Source: Riptortus pedestris (Eukaryota > Arthropoda > Insecta > Hemiptera > Alydidae). Taken from it: 64,000 nt of DNA. Below the pieces are notes generated by a model that did no database searches, had not been told where the DNA came from, and saw only the letters and a list, made by a program, of their open reading frames with translations. Below, in pieces: positions 1-10,118 of the stretch; the stretch's first letter is position 1; each line of letters opens with the position of its first letter. The stretch lies in assembly GCA_019009955.1 (NCBI GenBank), contig CM032231.1, positions 93,052,001-93,116,000 on the forward strand, written 5' to 3'. Both the position numbers and the translations under genes were made by a program.

Positions 1-403
1 CTAATTTTATTTTAGTTTTTAGTTTCTTAAGAAAATGTCCTACAATTCCTAGCTCTTCCTCTGTTTCTTCGGAGAAAATAAAAAATAAAGCTTTTGGAAC
101 AGAACTGACATATTTTTTTTTTCTATGTTGAACCTCTACTCTCAATATTATTATTAGAATTCACTAATTGGACAGCTCCTATGGTATAAACGTAATAATA
201 ATATATAACTACAAAATAAATACATCAGAATATCCAGTAATAAGAAAGAAGTCTAAGCATAGAATATTCAGTGTATCAATTTATTTATTTATTTTTTTTG
301 GAGTTAAGATGAATAAATACCGTTTGCCAATTTAAAAAAAAATGAATATTAAATTTTTTGTATTGTGAAGTTTAGGATTAATATAAGTAATTTTTGTTTT
401 TAG
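1..403 (+). other. Intron (3' part) of the aminopeptidase gene
   Basis: This is AT-rich non-coding sequence ending in a good splice acceptor: a T-rich tract at 391-400 followed by TAG, with the exon starting at 404. Earlier exons of the gene must lie upstream of the window. Nothing else is recognisable here. Confidence 0.6.
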
Positions 404-661
404 GGAAAACAATATTGGTGGAAGACACTTCTTGTGAAGGATTATTAATTCTCGCTGACGCTCTAGGCTACAGTAATACGTACTTGCCAAAGTTCATTGT
501 TGACATTGGAACGCTTACAAGAGATATAAAAGATGTTTTGGGGAGCTCAGCAGCTGCTGTCTTCACAACTTCAGATCAGCTGTACGATGTGATGAGGATA
601 GCCAGCATCCACACGGGAGATAGAGTAGTCAGGTTTCCACTCTGGGAGTACTATACTAAAG
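404..661 (+). CDS. Leucine (cytosol) aminopeptidase M17, internal exon
   Basis: This exon encodes about 86 residues of the catalytic domain of an M17 leucyl aminopeptidase, a hexameric two-zinc exopeptidase that removes N-terminal residues. Conserved landmarks in order are GKTI, EG-LILADAL, GTLT, LGSSAAAVFT and TGDRVVRFPLWEYY, which follow the family order. It begins in phase 1 after an AG at 402-403 and ends in phase 1 at G661. The family signature NTDAEGRL reads DTSCEGLL here. The metal ligand Glu is kept, but the Asp ligand two residues before it is Ser, and the catalytic Arg two residues after it is Leu. This suggests a non-catalytic paralogue, similar in principle to inactive sperm aminopeptidases of insects. 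A decaying gene copy is the alternative, but there is no stop or frameshift in either exon. Confidence 0.85.
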
Positions 662-717
662 GCAAGTTAATTGCTTAGTTGATGAAGTCTGAATCCGACC
701 GGTACTAGGGCAGAACA

Positions 718-1110
718 TTGGGAATCTCGGGATGTCTTGGTTCATGGGCGTTTGACATATATTATACAACAGTTCTCTTGGCACATGGTACACAGAAACT
801 AACGAAAACTCTACCTTTCTTAAAAGCCAACTATGACAAAGAGTTAGCACACAGTAACTATCACAAACGACATACTATTGACAAAATATTCAAGAAACTA
901 ACCGGCAACGCAAAACGAGACATACACACCCTCGGAGAACCGATCACGTTAAGGCACACTGTCACGTACACAGGACATGATACATAAAAAATTGCCATCA
1001 TACTACAAAAAGAAGGACTGCATACTACTTTCAGAACCAATAAGCTTGAAGGTGGTCCAGCCGTAGACGTATAAAACCTACTTACTAAAGGAAAACTGTA
1101 CCAGTACAAG
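718..1110 (+). pseudogene. Possible retroelement coding remnant inside the intron
   Basis: An 89-codon open frame ends in a short stretch reading YTGHDT, then a stop, then a continuation with KIAIILQKEGLHTTFRTNK in the same frame. This resembles the linker upstream of the GIY-YIG domain in Penelope-like or related elements, but I cannot confirm the family by eye. Stops interrupt it and no catalytic motif is visible. It could also be chance. Confidence 0.25.
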
Positions 1111-1225
1111 TATTGACGGGCTTGAAGATTGGCTATTCACAAGGCTTTTCGCATCGAAAGCACTTACCTGCTGTACTCGATCATTAGCCAGTGACAACTG
1201 TCTTCACCGATAGGTATTACAACAA

Positions 1226-1227
<2 letters not shown>

Positions 1228-1279
<52 letters not shown>

Positions 1280-1280
1280 T
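1228..1280. repeat. Microsatellite (CA)n followed by (TA)n
   Basis: A run of AC dinucleotides changes directly into TA dinucleotides. It lies in the aminopeptidase intron. Confidence 0.95.
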
Positions 1281-2019
1281 TCATGTAAAACTAATAATCA
1301 AGATACTTAAAAGAGGTAATCGGACCAACATTAATAAAATTATATATATTTATACTTTTTCAACCTAAATAACGCTCACGTTCAGTTCGTCCTCACTCCT
1401 AGTCATGAAGTTTTATAGAAAAGAAACGTATAAGTGAGGTTCGTCGTTTTTTTTTTCTTACTATTTTTACATAGAAATACTCTTTTTATTGCTTGAGTAG
1501 AATGTTTGAATGACCCTAGCAGCTCTTGGCAAGTGGTCTTGCTACTCGAGAATGAAAACCCAAATTAGTTGCTTGAGTGCCAAGACTCTCAGCTGCAGTT
1601 CTTTCCATTCAGTAGGAAGTAAAACACTTAGTAATATGAGAAAGCTCTAGTGTGTGAGTGAATGTATGTGCATATATATTTGTGTATATGTAGATATAAT
1701 AAATTCTGAGACAGAACTAATTTTTTGAATGCGAAAGTTTTTGGGATAATTTATAGACGTGTCTAAAGTCATGAGTATGTTAAATTTCGCCAGCTGGTGT
1801 TTTAAAAAGTGAAAGGAAAGATATGATGAGAAGAACCAAAACTAAAATGTCCTCTTTCTAAACGTATCTTTCAGAGCAATAGTAAACAACTTGGAAGTCT
1901 CAAGCTATGGAATTTTTAGAGCATGATTTTTATGAACATTAATCGTAATATCAAGAAAAACGAAATAACTTCCAAAGATGCTTTAGTACGAAAACACAAT
2001 TAAAATCCCCACATTCTCA

Positions 2020-2020
<1 letters not shown>

Positions 2021-2059
<39 letters not shown>
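2021..2059. repeat. Microsatellite (TA)n
   Basis: Uninterrupted AT dinucleotides in the aminopeptidase intron, with a short ATATATGTATAT lead-in. Confidence 0.9.
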
Positions 2060-2063
<4 letters not shown>

Positions 2064-2999
2064 GTTATGTTTTACATCTTTTAGTTTTCTTTATTTAACG
2101 AAAATTGTGATTTTTAGTACTTTCTAAAAAAGACACAAAAATATTTTTATCACATTTAATACCAGTTTATTATGAATAAAATACAAATATATTCCACCGA
2201 ATTGAGCCTCATGCACAACTGAAATGCTAAAGAGTGCCATTTTTAATTTTATTCTTTTTTTTTTCATTTCTAAGCAATCTAAAAAAACCAATTAGGCCTA
2301 TGTTCGGTCCAAACTATCCTAATTCTCTTTTTGCTTCCTGAAAAATTTCAGTTTTGTCACATTGCATCTGTATACATCTAGTTTTTAAATAGGTTGTTCA
2401 ACTATCCTAAAATCTTTTTCTGTTAAAGTGGAGTATTAATATGTGTTATTCCGAAACTCGCGCTGTACCGTCACGTTAAAAAAACAGATCTGATCTGGGC
2501 ACAACAGGGCTCCCATTGTACTTATCAAATGAAATAAGCAAAATGTTTTGGTGCACTTCATTTGAAAGTAATTTTATGTATCTCATGAAATTCAGCTGCA
2601 AGGAATTTGCAAGCTTTTATATCCGTCCCTCCCACTTTGAACCCTCCCCCTGTGGGAATTTTGACCAAAAGAGGAGATGCACAACCTGACGGAACAATAG
2701 TTCCAAATATAAAATTAAAGATCAAAACTAATAATTCCGAAATCTGAAAACTAAAAACTTTCTTGATTACGATGAACGATTGAAACTTAATGAAGTACGA
2801 AGTAAAGGAAGTAAAAATTACTCAAAAAGCAAATCACAATATAATGTAAAACTGATTTCGTGAATTTACACAAAAAAACTCTATTTAAGTTTTTTGAAGC
2901 GCGGTTTATGAGAGTTAACAGGGATTGGCTGCGGTCCAGCGCTATTTCTGTTACCCTTGACCATTGGCCTTGACTAACTGTAACCCCTTTGTTGCTCAG

Positions 3000-3250
3000 G
3001 CGTTACCAACTCCTATAAGGCCGACCTGGTTAGCGTGGGGTTGGACACCGACGGGAGTACCTGCAAGGCAGCTGCATTCCTGCTCCAGTTCGTTCCGGAG
3101 GGCTGTGATTGGATACACCTGGACACCTATGGCATCACCAGGACACACGGCCGGACCTTCACCTATCTCAGGAGAGGCATGTCGGGCAGACCGACCAGGA
3201 CAGTTATCGAGTTCCTCTCTCAGCTTTCATGTGTTACAACTTGCTCATGA
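3000..3250 (+). CDS. Leucine (cytosol) aminopeptidase M17, last exon
   Basis: The exon starts with GC completing a Gly codon and runs 83 codons to TGA at 3248-3250. Visible family landmarks are GSTCKAAAFLLQFV (matching the family G-CTAAAFL-EFV stretch), W-HLD--G, YLR-GMSGRPTRT-IEFL and a short Cys/Ser-rich tail. This is the C-terminal part of the catalytic domain. The spacing from the previous exon matches the family with no insertion, supporting one spliced product. No AATAAA polyadenylation signal is obvious in the next 150 bases. Confidence 0.85.
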
Positions 3251-3940
3251 TGGAAGATGGAAAAAAAAGTGTCAGTTTGTATTCCTCAACTGAGTCACCA
3301 ATGCGTTCTCAATAACGCGAATTCCGTGCCCTCTGAATAGAACGCACAATATGTATAATTATAATTATATTGCACACTAGTACATTCCTTTATGCATATT
3401 TATTTTTAGCGGGTGTTGAGGGTGATGATGGATCAGGTTAATCAGAAACACTTTCTTGTGGCTCCTCACAATTTATTTCTGAAAAACGTTTAGCGCTTTC
3501 GGGAATTAAATTCCCATCCTCAGAGCTACAAAAAAAAAACACCTTAATTAAGGAGTCTAAAAATTAGTTTCTAAAATTTTTAACGCAATTGGTCATATAA
3601 CAAAACAGTCAATAACATTATAAAACTTATAACAATTACACATATATTTAAAAACATATTTATAATTAAAATATAATAAATTAATAATGCCTTATTTACT
3701 ATTTAAACATTAAAATAACATAAGCAAAATTACCGTCAGAGCGTAGGGCGTGCCTATAGAGTTGCTACTGGGTTACACCCTGCCGATGCACTAAGGCCGA
3801 GGGGATCGGTCCAAGCCGCTATGGAGGGGGCACATTCCTTTATTACAAATCTAAATTAAGTAGTTAATATGTATGCGTATACCAAACCGTTATCCTTATA
3901 TCGTTGCTTTAATAATACCAAAAAATTAAATATAAAACAT
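3251..3940. other. 3' flank of the aminopeptidase gene; repeat-like sequence
   Basis: No gene is recognisable. It contains a hairpin motif at 3490-3530 (annotated separately) and a GC-richer block at 3730-3830 that looks like a fragment of a dispersed repeat. Confidence 0.4.
3490..3530 (-). other. CTGAGGA-hairpin-CGAAA motif
   Basis: On the minus strand CTGAGGA is followed by a 6-bp perfect stem (GGGAAT/ATTCCC) and then GAAA. This resembles a hammerhead ribozyme core (CUGANGA, helix II, GAAA), but there is one extra unpaired base and no clear helix III. Similar motifs occur elsewhere in the window. It is likely the mark of a dispersed retroelement. Confidence 0.35.
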
Positions 3941-4023
3941 GTATTGAGGTCATACTCATGAGGCGATTTCTTCAAATTTTCATCGATCCTACCCAGGATA
4001 TGGCGAAAATCAGGTCCGATCAA

Positions 4024-4060
<37 letters not shown>

Positions 4061-4456
4061 CAAACTAAAGGACGAGTTCGTAATAGATAAAATCGAACCA
4101 GTTGGAGGGGGTTTAGAGGGGGATAATTTCGAAAAATCAAACTATCTCCGTTATTATACGTCTGATCGAAAAATAGTATAGAACCAATTATATTGCGAAT
4201 ACTTTTATGTACGTTTTTTATTTCATTATCTTGATTATTAAAAGAGAAATTTGCATTTTTTTTAGTTGTAGGCCTTCATTAAACCTCCACTCCTGCTCAT
4301 ATCATATTATCCAGCTGTTATATTATGAAGAATTTTATTTGAAGCCTATGTACCAAACATTGTTCTTATTGAGCTTTTACGTTTGAGATAAATGCAAATA
4401 CGTGACGCACGCGGGAAATCCACTTAGTAAACGCAGCCCCTGCGTTACGGACTTTT
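3941..4456 (+). mobile_element. HNA Helentron-like element, 5'-truncated
   Basis: It starts inside the 5' block (TATTGAGGTCATACTCATGA), continues through the GATCCTACC and GGTCCG blocks, an internal (TA)n at 4027-4056, the G-rich core and the ACCAAACATTGTTC block. It ends with GGGAAATC, the hairpin ACGCAGCCCCTGCGT and a GGACTTTT end. The first 20 or so bases of the family are missing. It has no coding capacity. Confidence 0.75.
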
Positions 4457-4489
4457 ATTCCCCTGCAGGAAATAGAGGCCCACTGTAAT

Positions 4490-4690
4490 TCCATCTTGAC
4501 TAATGTTGACCAGACGTATCTCGCATAACTCAAAAACGAACCAGACATTACAAATTGACCTTAGAATGGTGAAATTACATTTATATGGTTGCTGTAGCAA
4601 CTAATTGAGCGCATCTAGTTTTGTTGAACTTCAGCTAAGGGGTAATGAAGGTCCGCTACAGCAGATTTGTAAAGAACCTTACGTAACAGA
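4490..4690. repeat. Unnamed dispersed repeat X, copy 1
   Basis: It shares an ordered set of blocks with 5510-5690: CTTGACTAA, CATAAC-CAAAAA, TTGAGC-CATCTA and TTGTAAAGAACCTA. The copies are strongly diverged and the family is unknown to me. The block CGTTTTTGAGTTATGC recurs in reverse at about 23828. Confidence 0.4.
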
Positions 4691-5084
4691 AATATCCTGC
4701 AACAGTACAATAAGTGTAAAGTAATTCAGTGAAATAAAATGTGGCAATGGGGCGACTTGAATTGATAATGATTATTCGTCGAAATATAAATATTTGGTTA
4801 CTTAGCTCTGACCAATCCCATTGTTTTTGTGAAATTCCTGTGATAATGTTTTGCTCGTAAGGCATGGAATGGCTATAAGACGAATATTGACGAACTTATT
4901 ATCGTTCATGAGGTCACAAAAATATAGTTTCCCTTCAAAAAAATAACGATTGCATCATGATAGCATTCGACTTCATCTCATATTCCGTACGAGTGCCTAC
5001 GTCGGACCTTTAGATAGGTGACTCACAAATATAAAATGATGGAGCATGGGGAATAGATGACTATATTGTAGGGTTATTGCAATA

Positions 5085-5308
5085 TTATTATTATTTATTA
5101 ACGTCCACTTTTTGCAATTAAGGCTAATTGGGACTGGTTATCTACAAGTTACCACCCTTTTCTAGCCAGGATGGGACTTAGGATGTTATTTAATGAATTC
5201 CGTCACTAAATGACTTTCTTTGCCGAAGCGATAATCCAACTCGCTACTCTAGGTTTACCATGTGAGATTAAGTGCAACGCTTTAACTCACGTGGCTAACC
5301 TGAGCCCC
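5085..5308 (-). mobile_element. tRNA-derived SINE, full length
   Basis: Read on the minus strand it starts GGGGCTCAGGTTAGCCA, carries a B box within GAGTTGGATTATCG (a mutated GAGTTCGATTCTCG), a central domain (TTTAGTGA, TCATTAAATAA, CCC-CCTGGCTAGAAAAGGGTGGTAA in pieces) and a tail ending TTAATAAATAATAATAA. It is flanked by a perfect 10-bp duplication TATTGCAATA at 5075-5084 and 5309-5318, showing target-primed insertion. Confidence 0.85.
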
Positions 5309-5318
5309 TATTGCAATA

Positions 5319-5730
5319 GAGAAAACATTAAAAAATTAAGTTCTGCTCAGGTAGTATTTAGGTGTGGTAAGCGTGTTTTACTAATGTTCCGTTAGTTTTA
5401 AAATCTTTAAACCGCATTTTTACTTCCTCGACTAAGTAGAGAAAGTATTTTAATCGTGAAAAATTTCATTTTTTTTTTTTTACATTTCAAATGAATTTTA
5501 TGTCATAGCCCCTCTTGACTAAATTCGGACAGGCATAACGCAAAAAAAACTTGCCTAGCAATGTTTAAATTGAATAGTAGCATTGCTTTAACACATAGTT
5601 GAGCATATCTACTTTCCATCAAAATCGACTTAGGCGAAGAATGGCCCAAGATCTCTCTACCTGGTTGTAAAGAACCTATTTTTTTTATTATAACAATATC
5701 TATAAATTTATGTTCTTAGTTAAAATTAAA
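5319..5730. repeat. Intergenic sequence with repeat X, copy 2
   Basis: Bases 5510-5690 are a diverged second copy of repeat X (see 4490-4690). The rest is AT-rich with a poly-T run near 5470. No gene is seen. Confidence 0.35.
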
Positions 5731-5915
5731 TTATTTATAAACGACTAATTTTTGCAACTACGGCTAAGGTAAGAGTGGAACTAAGGATTTTATTTAATGA
5801 ATTTCAACGCTAAATACATTCCTTTGCCCAGGCGAGAATCGAACTCACCACTCTAGGTTTACCATGAGAGATTAAGGGTAACGCATTAACTTAAATGGCT
5901 AACCTAAATTCCATT
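5731..5915 (-). mobile_element. tRNA-derived SINE, diverged copy
   Basis: It has the same order as the other SINEs (tail, central domain, GCCCAGGCGAGAATCGAACT B-box block, TTAGCCA head) but many substitutions and a deletion in the central domain. No target duplication could be recognised, so this is an older copy. Confidence 0.7.
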
Positions 5916-6540
5916 CTAAGTTATGTTTTGATCCCATCCATTGGAATGGAGATATCCCATATCATTTCCTAATGATATTATTTTGAATGAAGATCGGCTA
6001 AATTAAAATTTATTAGCTCTGCATACTTTATTTAATTGGTGTTCGAGGAAGTCATGTGAAGTGACATCAGACTTTTTAATCCTGCTATGTTCTTCAGGTC
6101 CGACGATATCGACATTATTTGAAGTGTATCGTGGACGAGTACTATCTCTTCTAGTCCCTCAAGAATACTGGCGAAGTGTTACCGAAAATTAGCAATAGGA
6201 AAAACTAAAAGAGTAAACACGAGGATATTAGACTAATTGAAAATTATGTTAAAGGCATCAATTCCTATCGCAGACATAAAATACATTAGCGTTCCTCGTT
6301 GCATTGCTAAACAGCAGTTTTCCAAGTTATCACGCGAGTGGTCGGGCAGCCACTTGGAGTAATTACTTCTGTTGAAAGTGTAATCAGAATGGGATATAGC
6401 TTCCATATAATAGTCCACTCGGTCAATAGCATTTAACTGATTACATTATACTCATGAAACACATTATCATCTTTGAGTGAATTAACATCACAGTGTTTAC
6501 TGGGCTAAGTAAATATTACACATTTAATATTGTTGCTCCT
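5916..6540. other. Intergenic, nothing recognised
   Basis: AT-rich single-copy-like sequence. No coding pattern, element end or hairpin stands out. Confidence 0.4.
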
Positions 6541-6544
6541 TTAG

Positions 6545-6740
6545 TCAGAAATACCCTTTATTAGGTCATTCGTAGTGACGGGTTCAATTCCCGCCTGGGG
6601 AAAGGAATTTATTTAGTGGCGGAATCCATTAACTAACATCCTTAGTCCCACCCTGGCTAGAAAATGGTGGTAATCTGTAGATGACCCGTTCCGATGAGCC
6701 TTTGCTGCAAAAGTGGACGTTAATAAATAATTTAATTATT
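6545..6740 (+). mobile_element. tRNA-derived SINE, 5'-decayed
   Basis: The B-box block GGGTTCAATTCCCGCCTGGG is well kept, followed by the central domain and the tail GTGGACGTTAATAAATAA. The head of the tRNA-like part before 6570 is hard to align. Confidence 0.75.
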
Positions 6741-6929
6741 TAGTTTCACCAAGGTGTTCTTCTCACGTGTATGTGTTTACTAAGTGGAACTATGTTTAAA
6801 TTCATACAAAGTGTTTTTAATATAACGAGCAACACAAGAAACCCTGGATTTATTTATAGGGTTTATTTTTTTGAATAGACTTTCACTAAGGAAGAACCTG
6901 AGTTCAATCCTAAGCTAAGTCGTTTTTCA

Positions 6930-7301
6930 CTCCCACGCAGGGGCTGTGTAAACTAAGCAGATTTCGTACGTGCTGGTATAATGCACTTGTGAACATATCT
7001 AACCACCTATTCTCCATTTCAATGGAAAAAAAATTATGGGAAGTAGGGGGAGGGGTTACTGAAGACTGAAAGCACGAATAACGCGAGTAATACTTGAGTT
7101 ACGACAAAATCCATAGAACAACAATTGTATATCATCAATAGTTTAACTAGATTAGTTCTATAACATTTTACGGTCCCACTCATAATACCGGAAGTATTTC
7201 GAATTTTCCAAACCCCCAGTACTGCATGTCAGATTTCTGTCAATGACAAATATGATCTTTAGTTTTGACTGAAACGGATAACTGTCGAGTATGGTATAGA
7301 T
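6930..7301 (-). mobile_element. HNA Helentron-like element (outer), left part
   Basis: On the minus strand this ends with the family 3' end: subterminal AAATCTGCTTAG, then the hairpin region (CACAGCCCCTGCGTG). It continues into core sequence (GGAAAATTCGAAATA, GATCTTTAGTTTTGA) up to GAGTATGGTATAGAT, where a hAT element interrupts it. The same element resumes at 9592. The paralogous copy at 29560-29600 shows the uninterrupted order. Confidence 0.7.
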
Positions 7302-7527
7302 CAGGGATGAGCAACACGCGGCCCTTTGAACATGTCCATGCGGCCCGCCAAGCATTTCTAAAATTGAATTTATTTTATCGACCCCTCAATATATTGTTAT
7401 AAAAGTAATTATAATAAAATGCTAGTACATACTAAACCGAAAACATTTTTTTGTGGCGAGTTACTCACTTTTCGGCGACTTGTTCAAACATACAATACGA
7501 ACTCCCCGCGTCTGGACATGCTTAGCA

Positions 7528-8190
7528 GATTCCCTTGAGGGAAAGCAGCTATTGAGGTTGTACTCTTGACGTGATTTTCTAAATTATTCTTCAAATGCCC
7601 ATCGATCCTACCTAAGAGATGACAAAAGTGAGGTCCGTTCAATATTGTGTATATATATTTGCCTGTTACCGCTCTAGCGGTCGAAATTATGGTTTTATAG
7701 TTACCAAACTCGATATTTAGTTGTTTTATGTAAAAAGAAAGATCAAGTTCGAAATATCTCCGTTACAATACGTCGGATTTAGAACGTGTATAGAATCAAT
7801 CTTATTGTAAACTAAATGCACTATAAATATTGTTTAATACATTTATTCTCTATCTCAAATTTTAACCGAGATACTTACATTTTTCAGTTCTCAGCCTACA
7901 GCAAATCCCCAATTCTACTCATGTTACATAACAATACTCTGTTATATAATAAACCACTTTATTCTAAGCTTAAATTCCAAATATTTTTTCCAGAGACCTT
8001 AATGTATGAGATAATGCAAATATGTTCTTGTTAACCACCCCCCCCCCCGTCTTAAGTTCTTGGACTACAAAAATGTGATTGATTAAGGTAAATTTGTTCT
8101 GATTCTATATGAAATAAAGTACTAGATATAGTAAATAGTTTTCAATAAAATAATATGTTATATTCTGATAAAACAGAATATAACATATTA
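7528..8190 (+). mobile_element. HNA Helentron-like element nested in the hAT
   Basis: It starts TTAGCAGATTCCCTTGAGGG and runs through the GTTGTACTC, CATCGATCCTACC and AGGTCCGTTCAA blocks, a short (TA)n, CCGCTCTAGCGGTCG, the core, ACCACCCC(C)n and CTTAAGTTCTTGG. It stops near a perfect 16-bp hairpin at 8152-8189 instead of the usual hairpin end, so the 3' end is lost or rearranged. hAT coding sequence resumes right after it. Confidence 0.8.
8152..8189. other. Perfect 16-bp hairpin
   Basis: The arms at 8152-8167 and 8174-8189 are exact inverse copies of AATATGTTATATTCTG around a 6-base loop. It lies at the HNA/hAT junction; the first arm matches normal HNA sequence. Confidence 0.8.
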
Positions 8191-9370
8191 ATACAGCACA
8201 ACTGGCAATATTTTTACGTGGTAATGACACTAAATTTAATATTTCCGAAGAATTGTGTTCATTGATTGCAATGCAAGGGACTACTACAACCGGCAAAGAC
8301 CTGTACGATGAAGTATAGTCTGTGCTGGATAATTTTTCAATTTTATAAGAAAGAATTATGTGTATATCATGGAGGTAGGAGTATCGGGAAGACTATTTCA
8401 AGACATTAAGAAGGTCACAAGAAGGGAAATATTCGTTAACCACTGCATAATTCGCCAGGAACATTTGTGTGCAAAAAGATTGCGTTTGCCAAATGTCACA
8501 GTACCAATAATTAAACTAATCAATTTTATAAAATTGCGCGCGTTAAATCACCAGGAATTTAAAGAATTCTTGAAAGTTTTAGAAACTGAATATGGCGACG
8601 TGGTTTTTAATACCGAAGTACGTTGGCTTAGTAGAGGTGCAATGCTAAAAAGAGTATACAACTTAAAAAGCGAAATACAATTGTTCGTGGATATGAAGGG
8701 ATATGCCTTTCCTCATTTTGGTAATAAAGAATGGATGTGTGATTTTAGGTTTCTTATCGACACGACTCAGCATCTCAATGATCTTAAGATGGAACTTCAA
8801 GGCAGGGGTTTGTTCACAATTTGTATGATAAAATTCAGGGCTTTGAGCGCAAATTAAAATTGTGGAAACAGCATCTTTAGCAGAATAATATGTCTCACTT
8901 TCCACATTTGAAAAAGAAAACATTAAAACTTCTCAAAAATGCACACGATATATAGACATTTTAATCAACGAATTTCAATTACGATTCGAAATGTTCAAAG
9001 CTGAGGAGACAGCGGTTTCCATGAAAATGTTTTCCTCTCCATTTAATATCGATGTGGACACACTTCCCGAAGACTTTCAATTGGAAATGATTGACATGCA
9101 GAATAATACCGATTTAAAAAATGTATTTTTCTCAGAAAATATCGACATAATTTATAAATCTTATGTGAGCCCTAAGAAATTTCCGCTTTTGACAAAAAAT
9201 GCAAAACAAATGATGTGTATGTTCGGAAGTACGTAAGTTTGCTAACAATTATTAACATTATATTATTAAAATGACCACCGATCAAGACTGATTGATGCAC
9301 GATTAGAAAGCATCAATTCCGGCTGATATTGATCAGCTTGTTTCGAAAAAACAGTGCCAAATTTCTCATT
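8190..9370 (+). pseudogene. hAT transposase remnant (GTF2IRD2/Charlie-like)
   Basis: Pieces in order are AQLAIFLRGNDTKFNISEEL and GTTTGKDLYDEV (8190-8310), then a region of shifts, then the open frame 8360-8857 with HCIIRQEHLCAK, LNHQEFKEFL, EYGDVVFNTEVRWLSRG and KEWMCDFRFLIDTTQHLNDL. It closes with FNIDVDTLPEDFQLEMIDMQ, FPLLTKNAKQMMCMFGST (8991-9236) and a C-terminal dimerisation-region remnant to about 9360. This order matches hAT transposases of the group domesticated as GTF2IRD2 in mammals. Multiple stops and frameshifts make it inactive. It lies inside an element with terminal repeats, so it is not a host gene. Confidence 0.85.
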
Positions 9371-9591
9371 AAAAATTTCAAGTAAATTCATTTTTCTATT
9401 CTTTTATTGTTTGTTTTTATTTTGTATGAAAATTTGTATATGAAATCTTTACTTTTTTTAAAAAATTTGATACTAATGATTATTATAAATAAAGTGTTGC
9501 AAATTATTAATAAGTGTTACTTTATGTGCGGCCTGCCAAAAAATTTTAAAATTTAGAATGGCCCGTGGACTGAAAAGGTTGCTCACCCCTG

Positions 9592-10025
9592 GTATAGATC
9601 AACTAAACATTTTCGAAACAAGAACGTAAACTCTTGCTTGATAACGTCTTCACACTGTAAGTTCGCATTTATCTCACAAAATTAAGGTCTCTTGAAAACA
9701 ATATTTGGTATTTAAGCTTAGAGTAAATTGTTCCATGATATAACACCCTATTTATATTCTGCCATGAGTGGGAGTTTACTGAGGCCTGAAAACTAAAAGA
9801 TTCTACTGAAATGTAAAAACCTGGATTAATATTCAAGATAGAGAATAAAATATAAAAATGTTTATAGTGAATTTAATTTTCTGTAAGATTGGTTTTATAC
9901 ACTTTTTCGACCCGACGTATATTAACAGAGCTATTTAGAATTTTCAAAATTCTCCCTCCCCCACTGGTCCGAATTCAGCCATTAACGAACTTACTCTTTA
10001 GTTTTGCAGGAAACGCTTGTATACG

Positions 10026-10094
<69 letters not shown>

Positions 10095-10118
10095 CCTAAG
10101 GAAAATCTGCTAAAACCA
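9592..10118 (-). mobile_element. HNA Helentron-like element (outer), right part
   Basis: It resumes at GTATAGATCAACTAAACATTTTCG and goes back through GAGACCTTAATTTTG, ACCAAATATTG, the ATATT-AATCCAGGT region and the CCCTCCCCCACTGGTCCGA core. It then crosses a long (TA)n at 10028-10091 and ends TTCCTAAGGAAAATCTGCTAAAA, the family 5' end on the minus strand. Part of the sequence between (TA)n and the 5' palindrome is deleted. Confidence 0.75.
10027..10091. repeat. Microsatellite (TA)n inside HNA
   Basis: About 32 TA units at the position where every HNA copy carries its microsatellite. Confidence 0.95.

Larger units (their letters stand above)
662..2999 (+). other. GC-AG intron of the aminopeptidase gene
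   Basis: The donor reads AAAG/GCAAGT, a classic GC donor, and the acceptor is TTGCTCAG ending at 2999. Joining G661 to GC at 3000 makes a Gly codon and keeps the family alignment across the join. The nearby GT at 666 would shift the frame and hit a stop within a few codons. Inside are a decayed coding-like stretch (718-1110) and two microsatellites. The rest of the intron (1281-2960) is AT-rich with no other recognisable gene. Confidence 0.7.
7302..9591 (+). mobile_element. hAT DNA transposon, complete ends
   Basis: The ends are CAGGGATGAGCAAC at 7302 and GTTGCTCACCCCTG ending at 9591, an imperfect terminal inverted repeat typical of hAT elements. It is flanked by a perfect 8-bp duplication GTATAGAT at 7294-7301 and 9592-9599, the hAT hallmark. 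It sits inside an older HNA element and contains a younger HNA element at 7528-8190. The transposase inside is broken. Confidence 0.92.

Noticed and set aside
8360..8857. A host gene of the GTF2IRD2 type
   Set aside because: The frame lies between hAT terminal repeats with an 8-bp duplication and has stops on both sides, so it is a dead transposase.
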